Origin: Flavobacterium sp. 245
GTDB taxonomy: Bacteria; Bacteroidota; Bacteroidia; Flavobacteriales; Flavobacteriaceae
Direction of reading: 5' to 3'
DNA: 64,000 nt
NCBI RefSeq assembly: GCF_004362055.1
Contig: NZ_SNXB01000006.1
Location: forward strand, 124,001-188,000
The first letter of the stretch is position 1; every line of letters begins with the position of its first letter. A program made the translations under genes and the position numbers. Shown piece by piece: positions 7,654 through 16,659 of this stretch. The notes beneath the pieces are model-generated. The model was given only the letters and a program-made list of their open reading frames with translations. It did no database searches and had not been told where the DNA came from.

Positions 7654-9711
7654 TTATTTAAAAAAGATGCTTTGCGCCTTTGTAAGTGCTGCGGCTATAT
7701 CAATGCCTTTTTGCAGGGTACCTTTAAAAAGATCACCTTCACTTTTAATACGCTCAATTGAATTCCGGATAGTAAAATCTTTCATAGTGAGCCCTTTTTT
7801 GACTTCATCCCAATGTAGTGGCATAGATACCGTTGCGCCTGGCTTTGGCCGAAGTGAATAAGGACTTGCAATTGTTGCGCCGGGACGATTTTGAAGAAAA
7901 TCCAGATACATTTTTCCTTTCCTGTTTTTGATCTGGCGTTCCATAGAAGTATATTCAGGCAGCTGTTCATGAACAATTGATACAATAAGTTTTGCGAACA
8001 TCTGCGACTGGTCATACGAGTATTTTGCACCAAGAGGTATATAAATATGAATTCCTGTAGATCCTGATGTTTTAACAAAACCAGGGATCTCAATAGCATC
8101 GAGTACTTTTTTTACTTCCTTTGCGGCTTCTATAACCTGATCAAAGGTATTTTTATCAGGGTCAAGATCAATCACACAATAATCAGGATTATCGGGATGC
8201 TGAATCCGGCTGAACCACGGATTCATTTCTATGCAGCCCAGTGAAGCCATATACAAAAGTGTAGCTTCGTCTCCGCCCACAAGAAATTCCTTATCCTCGC
8301 CATCACTTGTTGTATAAGGAAATGTTTTTGCCCAATCAGGAGCTTTTCCCTTTACATCTTTCTGATAAAAACCAGGTCCGTGTATGCCGCCCGGAAAACG
8401 ATTAAGAGATAAGGGACGATCTTTAAGATAAGGTAAAATATATTCAGCAACCTGATAGTAATAGTTGAACATATCACGTTTGGTATAACCGTCTTCCGGC
8501 CAGTATAGTTTGCTTAAATTATTGAACTTTAAGCTGTGTCCTTTTATCTTTTTTACCTGAGATTCTTCGGTAGGATTCAGCAGGGTTTTTCGGTCTGTAT
8601 TTTTAGGGGCAGTAACCAGGTTGGGTTTATCTCCTGTATTTTTCTCAAGATCTGATATAATTTCTGTGGTTGTGACCGCAGTTTCACGCACTACTTCAAT
8701 AGCTTTTTTGTCTGAGCGCATTCCCTCAAACGAAGGATGTCGAAAAACACCATCGCTGGTCACTTCTGCAAAACTAACTTCACAAACCAGTTCAGGTTTT
8801 AGCCATGTTGCTACTGCATTTGGCGGATTAGGACGGAATCGTGAAGGTTTATTAATATCAGGTTCATTAGCAAAAGGAATTTTTTCTGTAATTAGTGGAG
8901 CAAATTGAAGCATCATTTCCTTTTGAAGTTTATCACTAAACCCAGTGCCAACTTTGCCAACATACTGAAATTTGCCGTTCTCAAAAACACCGAGTAATAA
9001 AGAACTGAATTGTTTAGACGAGCCGTCATTTTTTGTAAAACCGCCAATTACTACTTCCTGACGCAAATTTGCCTTGACTTTTAGCCATTCTTTATTTCGG
9101 CTGTCAGGGCTATAAGCAGAAGTGGCTCTTTTAGCCATTATTCCTTCAAGGCCCATTTTTTTTGTAGCGGCAAAAAAGTCAAGTCCATTGCCGGTAAAAG
9201 CCAGGCTCAGACGAATACGATCATCGCCCACAGGAAGTATTTCTTTTAGAATGGATTGTCTTTCAACAAGAGTGAGCGACATAATATCGATGCCATTATA
9301 CCAAAGAAGGTCAAAAACATAATAAATCAGATTGCCATCGGCTTCACTTCTCCAGTTTTGAAGGGCACTGAAATTGGCTTTGCCATCTTTGCCAATAACA
9401 ACAATTTCACCGTCAAGAACCGCACTAATGGGCCACTTTTCCATGACAGCTGTAATAGGATAATATTTTTCTGAAAAAGATTTATTATTGCGCGATGAAA
9501 TAGAAACAGAACCCTTGTCTATATAAGAAACAGCCCGATAGCCATCCCATTTTACTTCATAGATCCAATCGGGATCATCAAATGGGGCATTGACCAATGT
9601 AGCAAGCATCGGCTTTATGCCAGAAGGAATTTTAGCCGATACACCCTTTTTTAACAATACATCTGTTTTTTTCGAAATAGTTCTCTTTGGTTCATTTTTT
9701 GTTTTCATCAT
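7654..9711 (-). CDS. ligD: DNA ligase D lacking the phosphoesterase domain (ligase + polymerase)
   Basis: The protein has 685 residues. The ATP-dependent ligase domain comes first (about 30-350): the catalytic lysine is K54 in KWDGYR, and a DGEIVV motif follows. After a linker of about 50 residues rich in Lys and Thr, the primase-polymerase domain (about 395-660) shows the metal-binding pair D515/D517 in IDLDPD and a third Asp near 604 (YLDFLQN). The N-terminal 3'-phosphoesterase module of a full LigD is absent. LigD joins broken ends together with Ku in bacterial end joining. A second, complete LigD sits next to Ku at 32250. This one lacks a Ku neighbour and is surrounded by small stress-type genes. 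Confidence 0.9.
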   Translation of the reverse strand: MMKTKNEPKRTISKKTDVLLKKGVSAKIPSGIKPMLATLVNAPFDDPDWIYEVKWDGYRAVSYIDKGSVSISSRNNKSFSEKYYPITAVMEKWPISAVLDGEIVVIGKDGKANFSALQNWRSEADGNLIYYVFDLLWYNGIDIMSLTLVERQSILKEILPVGDDRIRLSLAFTGNGLDFFAATKKMGLEGIMAKRATSAYSPDSRNKEWLKVKANLRQEVVIGGFTKNDGSSKQFSSLLLGVFENGKFQYVGKVGTGFSDKLQKEMMLQFAPLITEKIPFANEPDINKPSRFRPNPPNAVATWLKPELVCEVSFAEVTSDGVFRHPSFEGMRSDKKAIEVVRETAVTTTEIISDLEKNTGDKPNLVTAPKNTDRKTLLNPTEESQVKKIKGHSLKFNNLSKLYWPEDGYTKRDMFNYYYQVAEYILPYLKDRPLSLNRFPGGIHGPGFYQKDVKGKAPDWAKTFPYTTSDGEDKEFLVGGDEATLLYMASLGCIEMNPWFSRIQHPDNPDYCVIDLDPDKNTFDQVIEAAKEVKKVLDAIEIPGFVKTSGSTGIHIYIPLGAKYSYDQSQMFAKLIVSIVHEQLPEYTSMERQIKNRKGKMYLDFLQNRPGATIASPYSLRPKPGATVSMPLHWDEVKKGLTMKDFTIRNSIERIKSEGDLFKGTLQKGIDIAAALTKAQSIFFK

Positions 9712-9766
9712 CTTTTATCATTTTATATCAACAGGATATCCTATCTGCGCTATTGAGATTGTGGTT

Positions 9767-9940
9767 TTATTTCTTCTCATTTTTAAAAAATTCACGTGCG
9801 CGCTTGAGTCCGGTTGCAATTGCAATACCTTCTTCCGTACCTTCCTTTAGTAGTGCATTGGCAATTTCTACAGCCTTGTCCCGAAGTTTTACGGGCTGAT
9901 TTTTATAAGATGGAGGGTAATCCCCATTATACCACGGCAT
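9767..9940 (-). CDS. Small YdaT-like protein, 57 residues
   Basis: The frame begins MPWYNGDYPPSYKN and continues with KLRDKAVEIANALLKEG-EEGIAIATGL, a pattern I recognise from short proteins often labelled YdaT-like or hypothetical: an MPW start, a Tyr-Pro pair, then two amphipathic helices. It is cytoplasmic and its function is unknown. It lies 55 bases upstream of the ligD ATG and 17 bases after the DUF3606 gene stop on the same strand, so a small operon 10140 to 7654 is likely. Confidence 0.6.
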   Translation of the reverse strand: MPWYNGDYPPSYKNQPVKLRDKAVEIANALLKEGTEEGIAIATGLKRAREFFKNEKK

Positions 9941-9957
9941 AATATTTATCTTTTACG

Positions 9958-10140
9958 TTATTGTATATCCAGTGCCTTTTCAATTTCTGAAACAGAATTG
10001 GTACCTGTTCTTTCAATTGCTTTTTGAAGTTCCTCTTTGGTAACTCCAAATTTATCAGTCCAGTATCTGACCTCATGTGGTTCATTCATATTAATTCTTG
10101 ATCTGTCCTGCATTCCTTTTTTGTTTAAATCGTCGCTCAT
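9958..10140 (-). CDS. DUF3606 protein
   Basis: The 60-residue product has the DUF3606 pattern: basic N-terminus with D-SRIN, then EVRYWTDKFGVTKEELQKAI and a final helix with SEIEKAL. This is a short helical protein, sometimes linked to stress responses, with no known activity. It lies in the group of small genes leading to ligD (spacing 17 bases to the next gene). Confidence 0.8.
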   Translation of the reverse strand: MSDDLNKKGMQDRSRINMNEPHEVRYWTDKFGVTKEELQKAIERTGTNSVSEIEKALDIQ

Positions 10141-10177
10141 GATTAATAAATTATAGTAAGTAAATTTTTTTTAAGGA

Positions 10178-10408
10178 TTAACTATTTGTTGCCGCACTTC
10201 CGCTGCTTCCTGCACCGCCGGAGTTATCGTTACTGCCTCGCTCAAATTTATCAGGGCTATAGCGGTTAGGGTCTGTGCCGGTATCATCACGTTCATCATC
10301 CCAGTCACCGGTATTTGCATTTTCGCGTGAGTCTTTATCAGATGCGTCGGTATGCGGACTGTGAAAATGATGTTTTTGTTTGTTGTCTACGTTTTCTAAA
10401 TTTTCCAT
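10178..10408 (-). CDS. Small acidic disordered protein, 76 residues
   Basis: The product is highly hydrophilic: His-rich near residues 13-20, Asp/Asn/Arg-rich in the middle (a GDWDDERDDTGTDPNRY segment) and Gly/Ser-rich at the end. It is predicted to be disordered. No domain is recognised. It heads the small-gene group 10408 to 9767 and is 37 bases from the DUF3606 gene. The GDW-D segment recalls the GDWGDWDEAPN of the protein at 4766. Confidence 0.55.
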   Translation of the reverse strand: MENLENVDNKQKHHFHSPHTDASDKDSRENANTGDWDDERDDTGTDPNRYSPDKFERGSNDNSGGAGSSGSAATNS

Positions 10409-10818
10409 TTGTTTAGTTATTAAAGGATTAAAGCTTAAAATTAATTTAATACATCATGTTTTTTTTATAAAAAAACTTCAATTTGTTATTGAATTTACAT
10501 CTGTAATGAAACTCTAAATAATTGTTTAATAAATGAAAATGTGAACTTTAACTACAACTTAAATTATATAAGCATGGCGTAAGATACTCTGATACTAAAG
10601 GTCTCTTTACCAGCCTATACCTGAAGGACGTGGTGTAGATGACGGAGCTGATGAGAGAATGAAACAATAAAAAAGAAAAGTAAAAACAACAAATATTACT
10701 AATTTGTTGATTATATGTATTTTATGTTTATAATGTTGTAAGTTTTGAAATAAATTCTGTAAGATAACCTTACCTGAGCTGCTTAATTTTCCAAATATTA
10801 ATTTTAAATAAATTTATT
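10409..10818. other. Intergenic region with a possible gene remnant
   Basis: These 410 bases separate divergent small genes. Most is A/T-rich. Between 10599 and 10670 one plus-strand frame without a start codon encodes a plausible protein end (IPEGRGVDDGADERMKQ then stop), while neighbouring frames carry stops. It may be the tail of a decayed small gene. The promoters of both neighbours must also lie here. Confidence 0.3.
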
Positions 10819-11076
10819 ATGATATCAGAAAATCAAAACACAGAAGGTGCTACGGCAAAAGCTATTGAGGAACAAACTTCAAAACTGCCGTCAGATTTAT
10901 TTTTGTATGCCTCATTGGCTGCAATGGGAACATCACTTACCCTAAAATGTTTGGGTAAAAGCCACAATGCATTATTTGTAGGGCAATGGGCTGCTCCTTT
11001 TTTACTGCTTGGAATTTATAACAAACTTGTAAAATTGGAAGGTCATGATGCTGAAGATAGAAACGTAAATGAATAA
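10819..11076 (+). CDS. Small two-helix membrane protein, 85 residues
   Basis: After a polar leader of about 24 residues there are two hydrophobic segments (about 27-45 and 52-70) separated by a short basic loop. It is probably an inner-membrane hairpin protein. I recognise no family, but a clearly related and decayed copy exists on the minus strand at 35391-35636 (same hydrophobic pattern, with GTSLTLKCLGK matching GTTLKIAGK and an LLLGIYNK-like end). It is followed 3 bases later by the gene at 11080. Confidence 0.65.
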   Translation: MISENQNTEGATAKAIEEQTSKLPSDLFLYASLAAMGTSLTLKCLGKSHNALFVGQWAAPFLLLGIYNKLVKLEGHDAEDRNVNE

Positions 11077-11079
11077 ATT

Positions 11080-11313
11080 ATGGAAAAGCAAAAAAAAGTA
11101 AATTCCGATAATGAGGAATTTAAAGATACGGATCAGGGTTTTAATGCAAGAAATCAATATAGCGGATCTGGAGATTTCAGCCCTGATGAACAGGAAAAAC
11201 CGAACGAAAATGATCAGGAGACTTTGAAATCATCATTAAATACAAATGATGAACCTGAATCTCCAACAGATTTACAGCAGGACGAATCAGGAACCCTGAA
11301 ATCAAATAATTAA
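11080..11313 (+). CDS. Small acidic hydrophilic protein, 77 residues
   Basis: This starts 3 bases after the stop of the membrane protein at 10819, so the two are co-transcribed and probably translationally coupled. The product is rich in Asp, Glu, Asn, Gln and Ser, lacks hydrophobic segments and looks disordered. No family is recognised. Its transcript ends at the strong hairpin 11335-11370. Confidence 0.55.
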   Translation: MEKQKKVNSDNEEFKDTDQGFNARNQYSGSGDFSPDEQEKPNENDQETLKSSLNTNDEPESPTDLQQDESGTLKSNN

Positions 11314-11334
11314 TAATATGCTGTAAAGCATTAA

Positions 11335-11370
11335 AAAAATATAAGCTGCCATTGAGCAGCTTATATTTTT
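11335..11370. terminator. Bidirectional terminator
   Basis: AAAAATATAAGCTGC and GCAGCTTATATTTTT form a 15-bp stem around CATTGA, with A-runs and T-runs on the two sides. It lies between convergent genes ending at 11313 and 11427 and can serve both. Confidence 0.85.
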
Positions 11371-11426
11371 CTGTTTTTATAAGGAAAGAAAAACCTGTAA
11401 TCACCATTTGATACAGTTTTTTTTAT

Positions 11427-11909
11427 TTAAAGTCTGGCAATACTTTCTATTATGAGCTCTGCTGTTTTATCAATTGCCTGCAAAACAATTTCTTCTGGTG
11501 TGCCTTTAAAGACTTCACGGTGACTTATTTTATCATCTGGCGTTATGATATGAAAAAACATTGTACCTACTGGTTTTTCTTTAGTTTCACTGCCACCGGG
11601 AGTTGTAAGCCCGGTAATACCAACAGCTATTTTTGAATTGAATATTTTTAAGGTTTGCTGTGCCAGTATTTTGGTTACATCTGCAGATTCCGGAGTGCAT
11701 TTTTCAATTATACTGTGAGGAACATTTAAAATCTGCTCCTTTACAAATACTTCATAACAAACAATTCCGCCACGCAAAATAGCTCCTGATTTTTCGGTCA
11801 TAGAAAATTCAGCAGCCATTCTTCCTGCGCTTGCGCTTTCTGCAAAAGCAATATTCCATCCTTTGGCAGCAATGGTATTACTGCATTTTATAACAATATT
11901 TGAAGGCAT
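11427..11909 (-). CDS. CinA C-terminal family protein (nicotinamide-nucleotide amidase-like)
   Basis: The 160-residue length fits the stand-alone CinA/PncC domain. Motifs include AESASAG near residue 24 (the family has AESCTGG, so the usual Cys-Thr is Ala-Ser here) and GITGLTTPGGSETKEKPVGT near 97-116. The family hydrolyses NMN to nicotinate mononucleotide and ammonia as part of pyridine nucleotide recycling. The changed AES motif leaves some doubt about activity. It ends facing a terminator and may be the last gene of the minus-strand group starting at 16433. Confidence 0.75.
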   Translation of the reverse strand: MPSNIVIKCSNTIAAKGWNIAFAESASAGRMAAEFSMTEKSGAILRGGIVCYEVFVKEQILNVPHSIIEKCTPESADVTKILAQQTLKIFNSKIAVGITGLTTPGGSETKEKPVGTMFFHIITPDDKISHREVFKGTPEEIVLQAIDKTAELIIESIARL

Positions 11910-11943
11910 AAAATAAACTTTAGTTAAATTATTAATCTACAAA

Positions 11944-12555
11944 CTAAGACGCACTTTTTACAGCAACATTATTACGCTGATAATGACACTCCAATATCGA
12001 TTTCATTGAATTGGCATGATAAACAGCATTTACAAATTCATTCCACGTCTTTTCAGGAATAAGTGTCCTTAAAGATTGCTCGACTTTAAGTACTTCCGGA
12101 GCATTTTCTTTAATTAAGGCATCCCATTCTTCGTGAAAAGTAAGAATGTCATCCGGATAAACGGTTTTTCTTTCGGTGCCTTCATCAATAACATAAAAGG
12201 GTTTTTCGACATTCAGATAACCGTAATCATCTGTCAGTTCTTCGCCCGGCTGAATATCTCTTATGGCAATTTCAAAATCGTACGGCGTACTAAAACAGCT
12301 TGGCCTAAAGCTATGATTGACAAATTTGCCATTATCCCAGCACAAAACCATTTCGCCATTTTTATTGGTGAAAGAGTAGGTGTCCAGGTATTTTTTTATA
12401 TACGGTTTTAGATTAGCTGTTTTCTCTCTGCTAAAAACCTGATCCAGATCGTCCTGAACCCAGGTTATTGTTCCTCTCGGAATTAGTTTTGTGGCCACAA
12501 CGCCATATCCTTTTTCTTTGCTTATAAAGCGTACTTCTGTATCGGGATGTATCAT
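11944..12555 (-). CDS. SET-domain protein
   Basis: The protein has 203 residues with the three SET signatures in order: KGYGVVATKLIPRGT near 15-29, FVNHSFRPSC near 77-86 and GEELTDDYGY near 104-113. SET domains transfer a methyl group from S-adenosylmethionine to protein lysines. The bacterial substrate is unknown. There is no obvious pre-SET or post-SET cysteine cluster. It starts 1 base after the cytidylyltransferase stop, so it belongs to the glycosyl operon above. Confidence 0.75.
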   Translation of the reverse strand: MIHPDTEVRFISKEKGYGVVATKLIPRGTITWVQDDLDQVFSREKTANLKPYIKKYLDTYSFTNKNGEMVLCWDNGKFVNHSFRPSCFSTPYDFEIAIRDIQPGEELTDDYGYLNVEKPFYVIDEGTERKTVYPDDILTFHEEWDALIKENAPEVLKVEQSLRTLIPEKTWNEFVNAVYHANSMKSILECHYQRNNVAVKSAS

Positions 12556-12556
12556 A

Positions 12557-12997
12557 TTATACTAATTTTAAACATTCACGTTCGTAAACTTCTTTTCGGA
12601 GTCCGCTGCTTGAGAAACGATGGTTGCGCTTGTTATAAAGGAGTTTTATACCCATTTTTTCGCAGTACTCGCGTCCTGTAAAATTTTTATCTTTGTATTC
12701 TTCGCCCAGGATTCGAACATCAATAGCAAATGACTGAAGGATATCCTGAAGGTCCTGCTCTGTGGCATACGGAATAATTTCATCTACAAATTTGCAGGCT
12801 TTGAGTTGTATATATCTTTCTACGACAGATTGTGTGGGTTTGTTTTTCTCAGGTCTGTCAATTGTGGGGTCAGTCTGAAGGCCTACAATTAAATAATCAC
12901 AATGTAATTTTGCTTCTTCAAGCATTTTTACATGACCGGCATGCAATAAATCAAATGCACTAAATGTAATTCCGGTTATTGTTTTCGTTAATTCCAT
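12557..12997 (-). CDS. Cytidylyltransferase-family protein (TagD/glycerol-3-phosphate type)
   Basis: The start at 12997 gives 146 residues and was preferred over an upstream ATG because of the taaaat-rich leader and family alignment. The nucleotidyltransferase signature HAGH is at 19-22 after a GITFSAFDLLH strand. A YN-R--RFSSSG stretch near the C-terminus fits the RTxGISTT-like motif in modified form. The family couples CTP or ATP to a phosphorylated alcohol such as glycerol 3-phosphate. It lies in an operon with galactofuranose-type genes, so a role in surface polymer precursors is likely. The exact substrate is not readable. Confidence 0.75.
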   Translation of the reverse strand: MELTKTITGITFSAFDLLHAGHVKMLEEAKLHCDYLIVGLQTDPTIDRPEKNKPTQSVVERYIQLKACKFVDEIIPYATEQDLQDILQSFAIDVRILGEEYKDKNFTGREYCEKMGIKLLYNKRNHRFSSSGLRKEVYERECLKLV

Positions 12998-13020
12998 TTT
13001 ATATTTTTTTTGATTAAACA

Positions 13021-14163
13021 TTATTTAAAAAAATCAACAAATTGATTGAAAAAGTTCTTTTTCTTAAAATTGAGCTGTGCTTTCAGCAAAGCATCTATAT
13101 ATGGCTGGTGTGGAATCCGGTTGCTGTTTTCGTCCAGGTCCCAGATGCCGCATTCACAATATTTGGTAAGATCATCCCAATCTGGCCGGTCTGTTACGGG
13201 ATAAATGCAGATCCCTTTTAAATCGACACCATTTTTTTGGGCCAATAAACATTCAGATGAAATTTCATTTAGCCATTCAACACGACCTGATCCAAAATGT
13301 CCTGTTTCTGAAACAAACAATGGTTTCTCATAACGTTTGTATGCCTGTTGCAGTAATTCTGAAAAAGGAATTCTTTTTTGGCCTGAATCCGGCCAGTCTA
13401 CTGGCTGCCCATTTATTTCCCACTGGCAGTTCCAGTAATAATTAAAACCCAAAATTTCGAGAAACTCTTCAGATCCGCCAAGTTCCGGACACATTCTGCC
13501 AGCAATAATATCCATGGCCTGATATTGATTTTCATTCAGATCAAAGACTTCATTTAAAGTTTCCGGATCAGAGGAGTGTATTTTTACCAACGGTTCGACC
13601 AAAATAATGTGGCTTTCAGGATCTGTATTTTTTATTTTTTTTATACCTAAAATTGCGGCTTTGCACAAATGGTATTTAATATCCCAGCCACTATTTACCG
13701 CAAAAGGAACTGTCCCTCTCACATCTCCTGAATGCCAGGACAAAAAACTGATTTCGTTTATGGGGACAACAAATAAAGGCTGTTTTGAATGCTGTTTATA
13801 AAACAAAGTAAAAGCTTCACATAATTTTTCAAAACGACTGCAAAAATGAGGATGAGTAGGGTAAATTCCGTCTGGATATCCAAAATGAATCAAATCCCAA
13901 ATTTGCTGAATCCCAAATTTTTCTGCGGCAAGCATTCGATTATGAACTTCAGAAAAGTCAAAAACTTCAGGAGATTTCTCCACTACACTCCAACAAATCC
14001 CTTCGCGCACCGTTTTAATACCAATGGAAGCCAAAGCCTGATAATCATCAGAAAAACGAATATCATGCTGTGTTTCTTTCAAAAGATTAATTCTTTCGCC
14101 AGAGCGGTTAATGTGATCTGCACATTCATAACCCCCCATAAAAAAAGTAGTGAAAGGTTCCAT
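13021..14163 (-). CDS. Clan GH-A glycosidase (GH1/beta-glucosidase-like)
   Basis: The protein has 380 residues, no signal peptide and a beta/alpha-barrel layout. The expected acid/base is E137 in the NE motif of VVPINEIS, and the nucleophile is E286 in VSETG. This is shorter than a classical GH1 beta-glucosidase (about 450), so the family assignment is approximate. It begins directly next to the glf stop codon (TAG at 14164) and its own stop is 23 bases before the cytidylyltransferase start. The context suggests trimming or building of a galactose-containing surface glycan inside the cell. Confidence 0.7.
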   Translation of the reverse strand: MEPFTTFFMGGYECADHINRSGERINLLKETQHDIRFSDDYQALASIGIKTVREGICWSVVEKSPEVFDFSEVHNRMLAAEKFGIQQIWDLIHFGYPDGIYPTHPHFCSRFEKLCEAFTLFYKQHSKQPLFVVPINEISFLSWHSGDVRGTVPFAVNSGWDIKYHLCKAAILGIKKIKNTDPESHIILVEPLVKIHSSDPETLNEVFDLNENQYQAMDIIAGRMCPELGGSEEFLEILGFNYYWNCQWEINGQPVDWPDSGQKRIPFSELLQQAYKRYEKPLFVSETGHFGSGRVEWLNEISSECLLAQKNGVDLKGICIYPVTDRPDWDDLTKYCECGIWDLDENSNRIPHQPYIDALLKAQLNFKKKNFFNQFVDFFK

Positions 14164-15297
14164 CTAAACAGCTGTTTTATAACTAAGTTTATTTTCTAAT
14201 GTATTAAAAAGATCCAGTGCATTTTTAAAAGCCTGGTCCATATTAAAATATTTGTAATTGGCCAGTCTTCCCACAAAGTGAACATCCACAAGTTTGTCGG
14301 CTTCTTCTTTATAGCGCGCATAAATTTCCTGATTGCGGGGGTTGGGAACCGGATAGTAAGGTTCTCCCTCATCTACAGTAAATTCTTTTACAACAGTAGT
14401 TTTATCTGATTTTTGGTTTCCAAAGTGTTTGTATTCGATAATTCTGGTAAAATCAACTTCAGTTCCCGGGTAATTTACCACGGAGTTTTCCTGAAAAAAT
14501 TCGGCGTCGATGGTTTCACTTACAAAGTTGATAGAACGATATTCCAATTTTTCAAGAAGACTGTGTTTGAATTCAAAAAAGCGATCTACTGGTCCTGTAT
14601 AAAACAGTTTTTCGTAATTTTCATACTGATCTTTTACATCAAAATAATCTGTTTCCAGTAAAACTTCGATGTTTGGATGATCCAGCATTTTTTCAAATAA
14701 TTGTGTATAACCGCCTTTGGGTAATGCCTGATAAGTATCTGAAAAATATCGGTCATCAAAATTAGTCCTAACCGGAATTCGGTCTAAAACCGAAGCATCG
14801 AGTTCTGAAGGATATTTATCCCATTGTTTTTTCGTATAATGTTTAAACATTTTTTCATACAAAAATGGTCCAACGCGGCTCAAAACAGCATCTTCACCAT
14901 TTGCAGGTTTGGCAATTGGCGAGCGGTGTTCTTCGAGCCAGGTTTTCATTTCTTCTTCGTTAGAAATGGCAATGCCAAACAACTTATTTACAGTAGTAAT
15001 ATTTACCGGAATAGGCACTGTTTTGCCATCTACTCTGGCGATTACTTTATGTTCCCACTCATACCAGTCAGAAAATTGGTTGACATATTTCCAAACCTCT
15101 TCGTCATTGGTATGAAATAAATGCGCACCATATTTAGAAACCAATATGCCATTTTCATCCCTGTAATCATAGCAGTTTCCTGCAATATGATTGCGTTTCT
15201 CGATAATTAAAACTTTTTTTCCAATCGAGGCATACCGTTCTGCAATTACAGCACCGGAGATTCCGGCACCTATAATTAAAATGTCTATTTGTTTCAT
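14164..15297 (-). CDS. glf: UDP-galactopyranose mutase
   Basis: The protein has 377 residues. It begins with a strand and GAGISGAV (residues 9-16), the FAD-binding motif, followed by RNHIAGNCYD near 37-46. Later motifs such as KHYTKKQWDKYP and the terminal region with GRLANYKYFNMDQ are characteristic of Glf. The enzyme interconverts UDP-galactopyranose and UDP-galactofuranose using reduced FAD. Its ATG overlaps the stop of the upstream glycosyltransferase (ATGA), so the two are coupled. This provides the sugar donor for a galactofuranose-containing polysaccharide or glycolipid. Confidence 0.95.
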   Translation of the reverse strand: MKQIDILIIGAGISGAVIAERYASIGKKVLIIEKRNHIAGNCYDYRDENGILVSKYGAHLFHTNDEEVWKYVNQFSDWYEWEHKVIARVDGKTVPIPVNITTVNKLFGIAISNEEEMKTWLEEHRSPIAKPANGEDAVLSRVGPFLYEKMFKHYTKKQWDKYPSELDASVLDRIPVRTNFDDRYFSDTYQALPKGGYTQLFEKMLDHPNIEVLLETDYFDVKDQYENYEKLFYTGPVDRFFEFKHSLLEKLEYRSINFVSETIDAEFFQENSVVNYPGTEVDFTRIIEYKHFGNQKSDKTTVVKEFTVDEGEPYYPVPNPRNQEIYARYKEEADKLVDVHFVGRLANYKYFNMDQAFKNALDLFNTLENKLSYKTAV

Positions 15298-16433
15298 TTT
15301 GCAAATTTTTTAATGATTGATTCCATTTTATCTGCCGTTGAATTCCACGACGTTTTTTCCAGAATTTTGTTGTATTCCATTTCCATCTCCAGACGATTCT
15401 TTGAAAGCAAAGTTTCTATCGCATCACAAAATTCACCATCATTTTCGATTAAGGTTACACTGTCGCTATAATCGCGAACTACATCTGTAATTTTGGTAGA
15501 AATAATTGGTTTTCCCGCCGCCATGTATTCCAGGGTTTTGGTAGGGCTTATGTATTTTGTAGCATCATTCAGGGCAAATGGCATCATAGCGATGTCAAAA
15601 GCTTTTAAATAATTAGGAAGTTCATTATAAGATTTCATTCCTAAATAATGAATATTGTTTTCTTTGGGAAGATCAGCATCTTCAATTTTAGCCAAAGGAC
15701 CAATCATAACAAAAGAAACGTCAGGCAGTTTTTTGGCACATTGGTGAAGTAAATCCAAATCAATACGTTCATCAATTACGCCATAATAACCCACAATTGG
15801 TTTTGGTAAACTGGCAATATCGGCTGCGGCAGAAATTCCGTTTAAGGCTTGTGCAAAATGGGCTTCGTCTACAGAACTAGGAAAACAGTATACATTTGAA
15901 TGCAGCTGTTTTTTAGATTCATACAATGATTTTCCGCCGGTGAAAACAATATCCGCATGCGCCATAAGGTATTTTTCCTGATTGATAAGATGAACCGGAG
16001 CATCTTTAAAAAGTGAAAGTTCATCCATACAATCATAAACAATAGTTTCAAAATTAATTTGTTCCAATAAAGGAGAAAATGAAGCCGAATAAAACCAGCC
16101 AACCGGAATTGTTTTGTTTTTAATATAAGCAGGAAGAACATCTATTATAGATTCAATATCTTTTGTATACGGTTGTAAAACATGCAGTTTCTCCGTTATA
16201 ACCATTAGATTTCCAGATGTAGTATCATCCTGATGATTATGAATTGGCTCCTCAATAAATAAAACTTTCATGTTAGATGCCAGTCTGCTTATGATATGCT
16301 GTGGACGCTGGTATACAAATTGCCATCTAAGGTGGCAAAACACAATCATGTCATAATATTGTAGCGCGCCGCTGTTAAGTAAATCTGTTTTTGTAATAGT
16401 TTTTTTTTGGGTATTCGTTAAATTGTTTATCAT
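15294..16433 (-). CDS. Glycosyltransferase, GT-B fold (GT4-like)
   Basis: The 379-residue protein has an N-terminal region reading FCHLRWQFVYQRPQHIISRLA, common in glycosyltransferases next to glf. The C-terminal donor domain has GYYGVIDERIDLDLL near residue 220, and a late P-KTLEYMAAGKPIIST segment with the conserved Glu used for the nucleotide sugar. It is a cytoplasmic or membrane-associated transferase. It is the first gene of the operon running to 12557 (possibly to 11427). The acceptor is unknown. The promoter must lie in the long gap to 17024. Confidence 0.85.
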   Translation of the reverse strand: MINNLTNTQKKTITKTDLLNSGALQYYDMIVFCHLRWQFVYQRPQHIISRLASNMKVLFIEEPIHNHQDDTTSGNLMVITEKLHVLQPYTKDIESIIDVLPAYIKNKTIPVGWFYSASFSPLLEQINFETIVYDCMDELSLFKDAPVHLINQEKYLMAHADIVFTGGKSLYESKKQLHSNVYCFPSSVDEAHFAQALNGISAAADIASLPKPIVGYYGVIDERIDLDLLHQCAKKLPDVSFVMIGPLAKIEDADLPKENNIHYLGMKSYNELPNYLKAFDIAMMPFALNDATKYISPTKTLEYMAAGKPIISTKITDVVRDYSDSVTLIENDGEFCDAIETLLSKNRLEMEMEYNKILEKTSWNSTADKMESIIKKFAK

Positions 16434-16659
16434 GGTATATAGTGATTAAAGTAATTTGTTTGTAATGGGTTATAGAGTTTAAGTGATTGATATTATAGCA
16501 AATGTATTTTTGACAGCGGTCATTTTCTTACAAAAAAACATGGATTGCTTATATAATTTACAGGTGTTTAGTCTATAAATTTTGTAAATAATTATATAAG
16601 CAAATAAGTATTGTATTTGTTTTTTTTAAAATGTAAAAACTAATAAAAACATTCTTGTC

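Noticed and set aside
10640..10680. CTGATGA...GAAAC resembling a hammerhead ribozyme core
   Set aside because: There is no proper stem II between the two parts and no flanking stems that would form the ribozyme. The same bases read better as the end of a protein frame.
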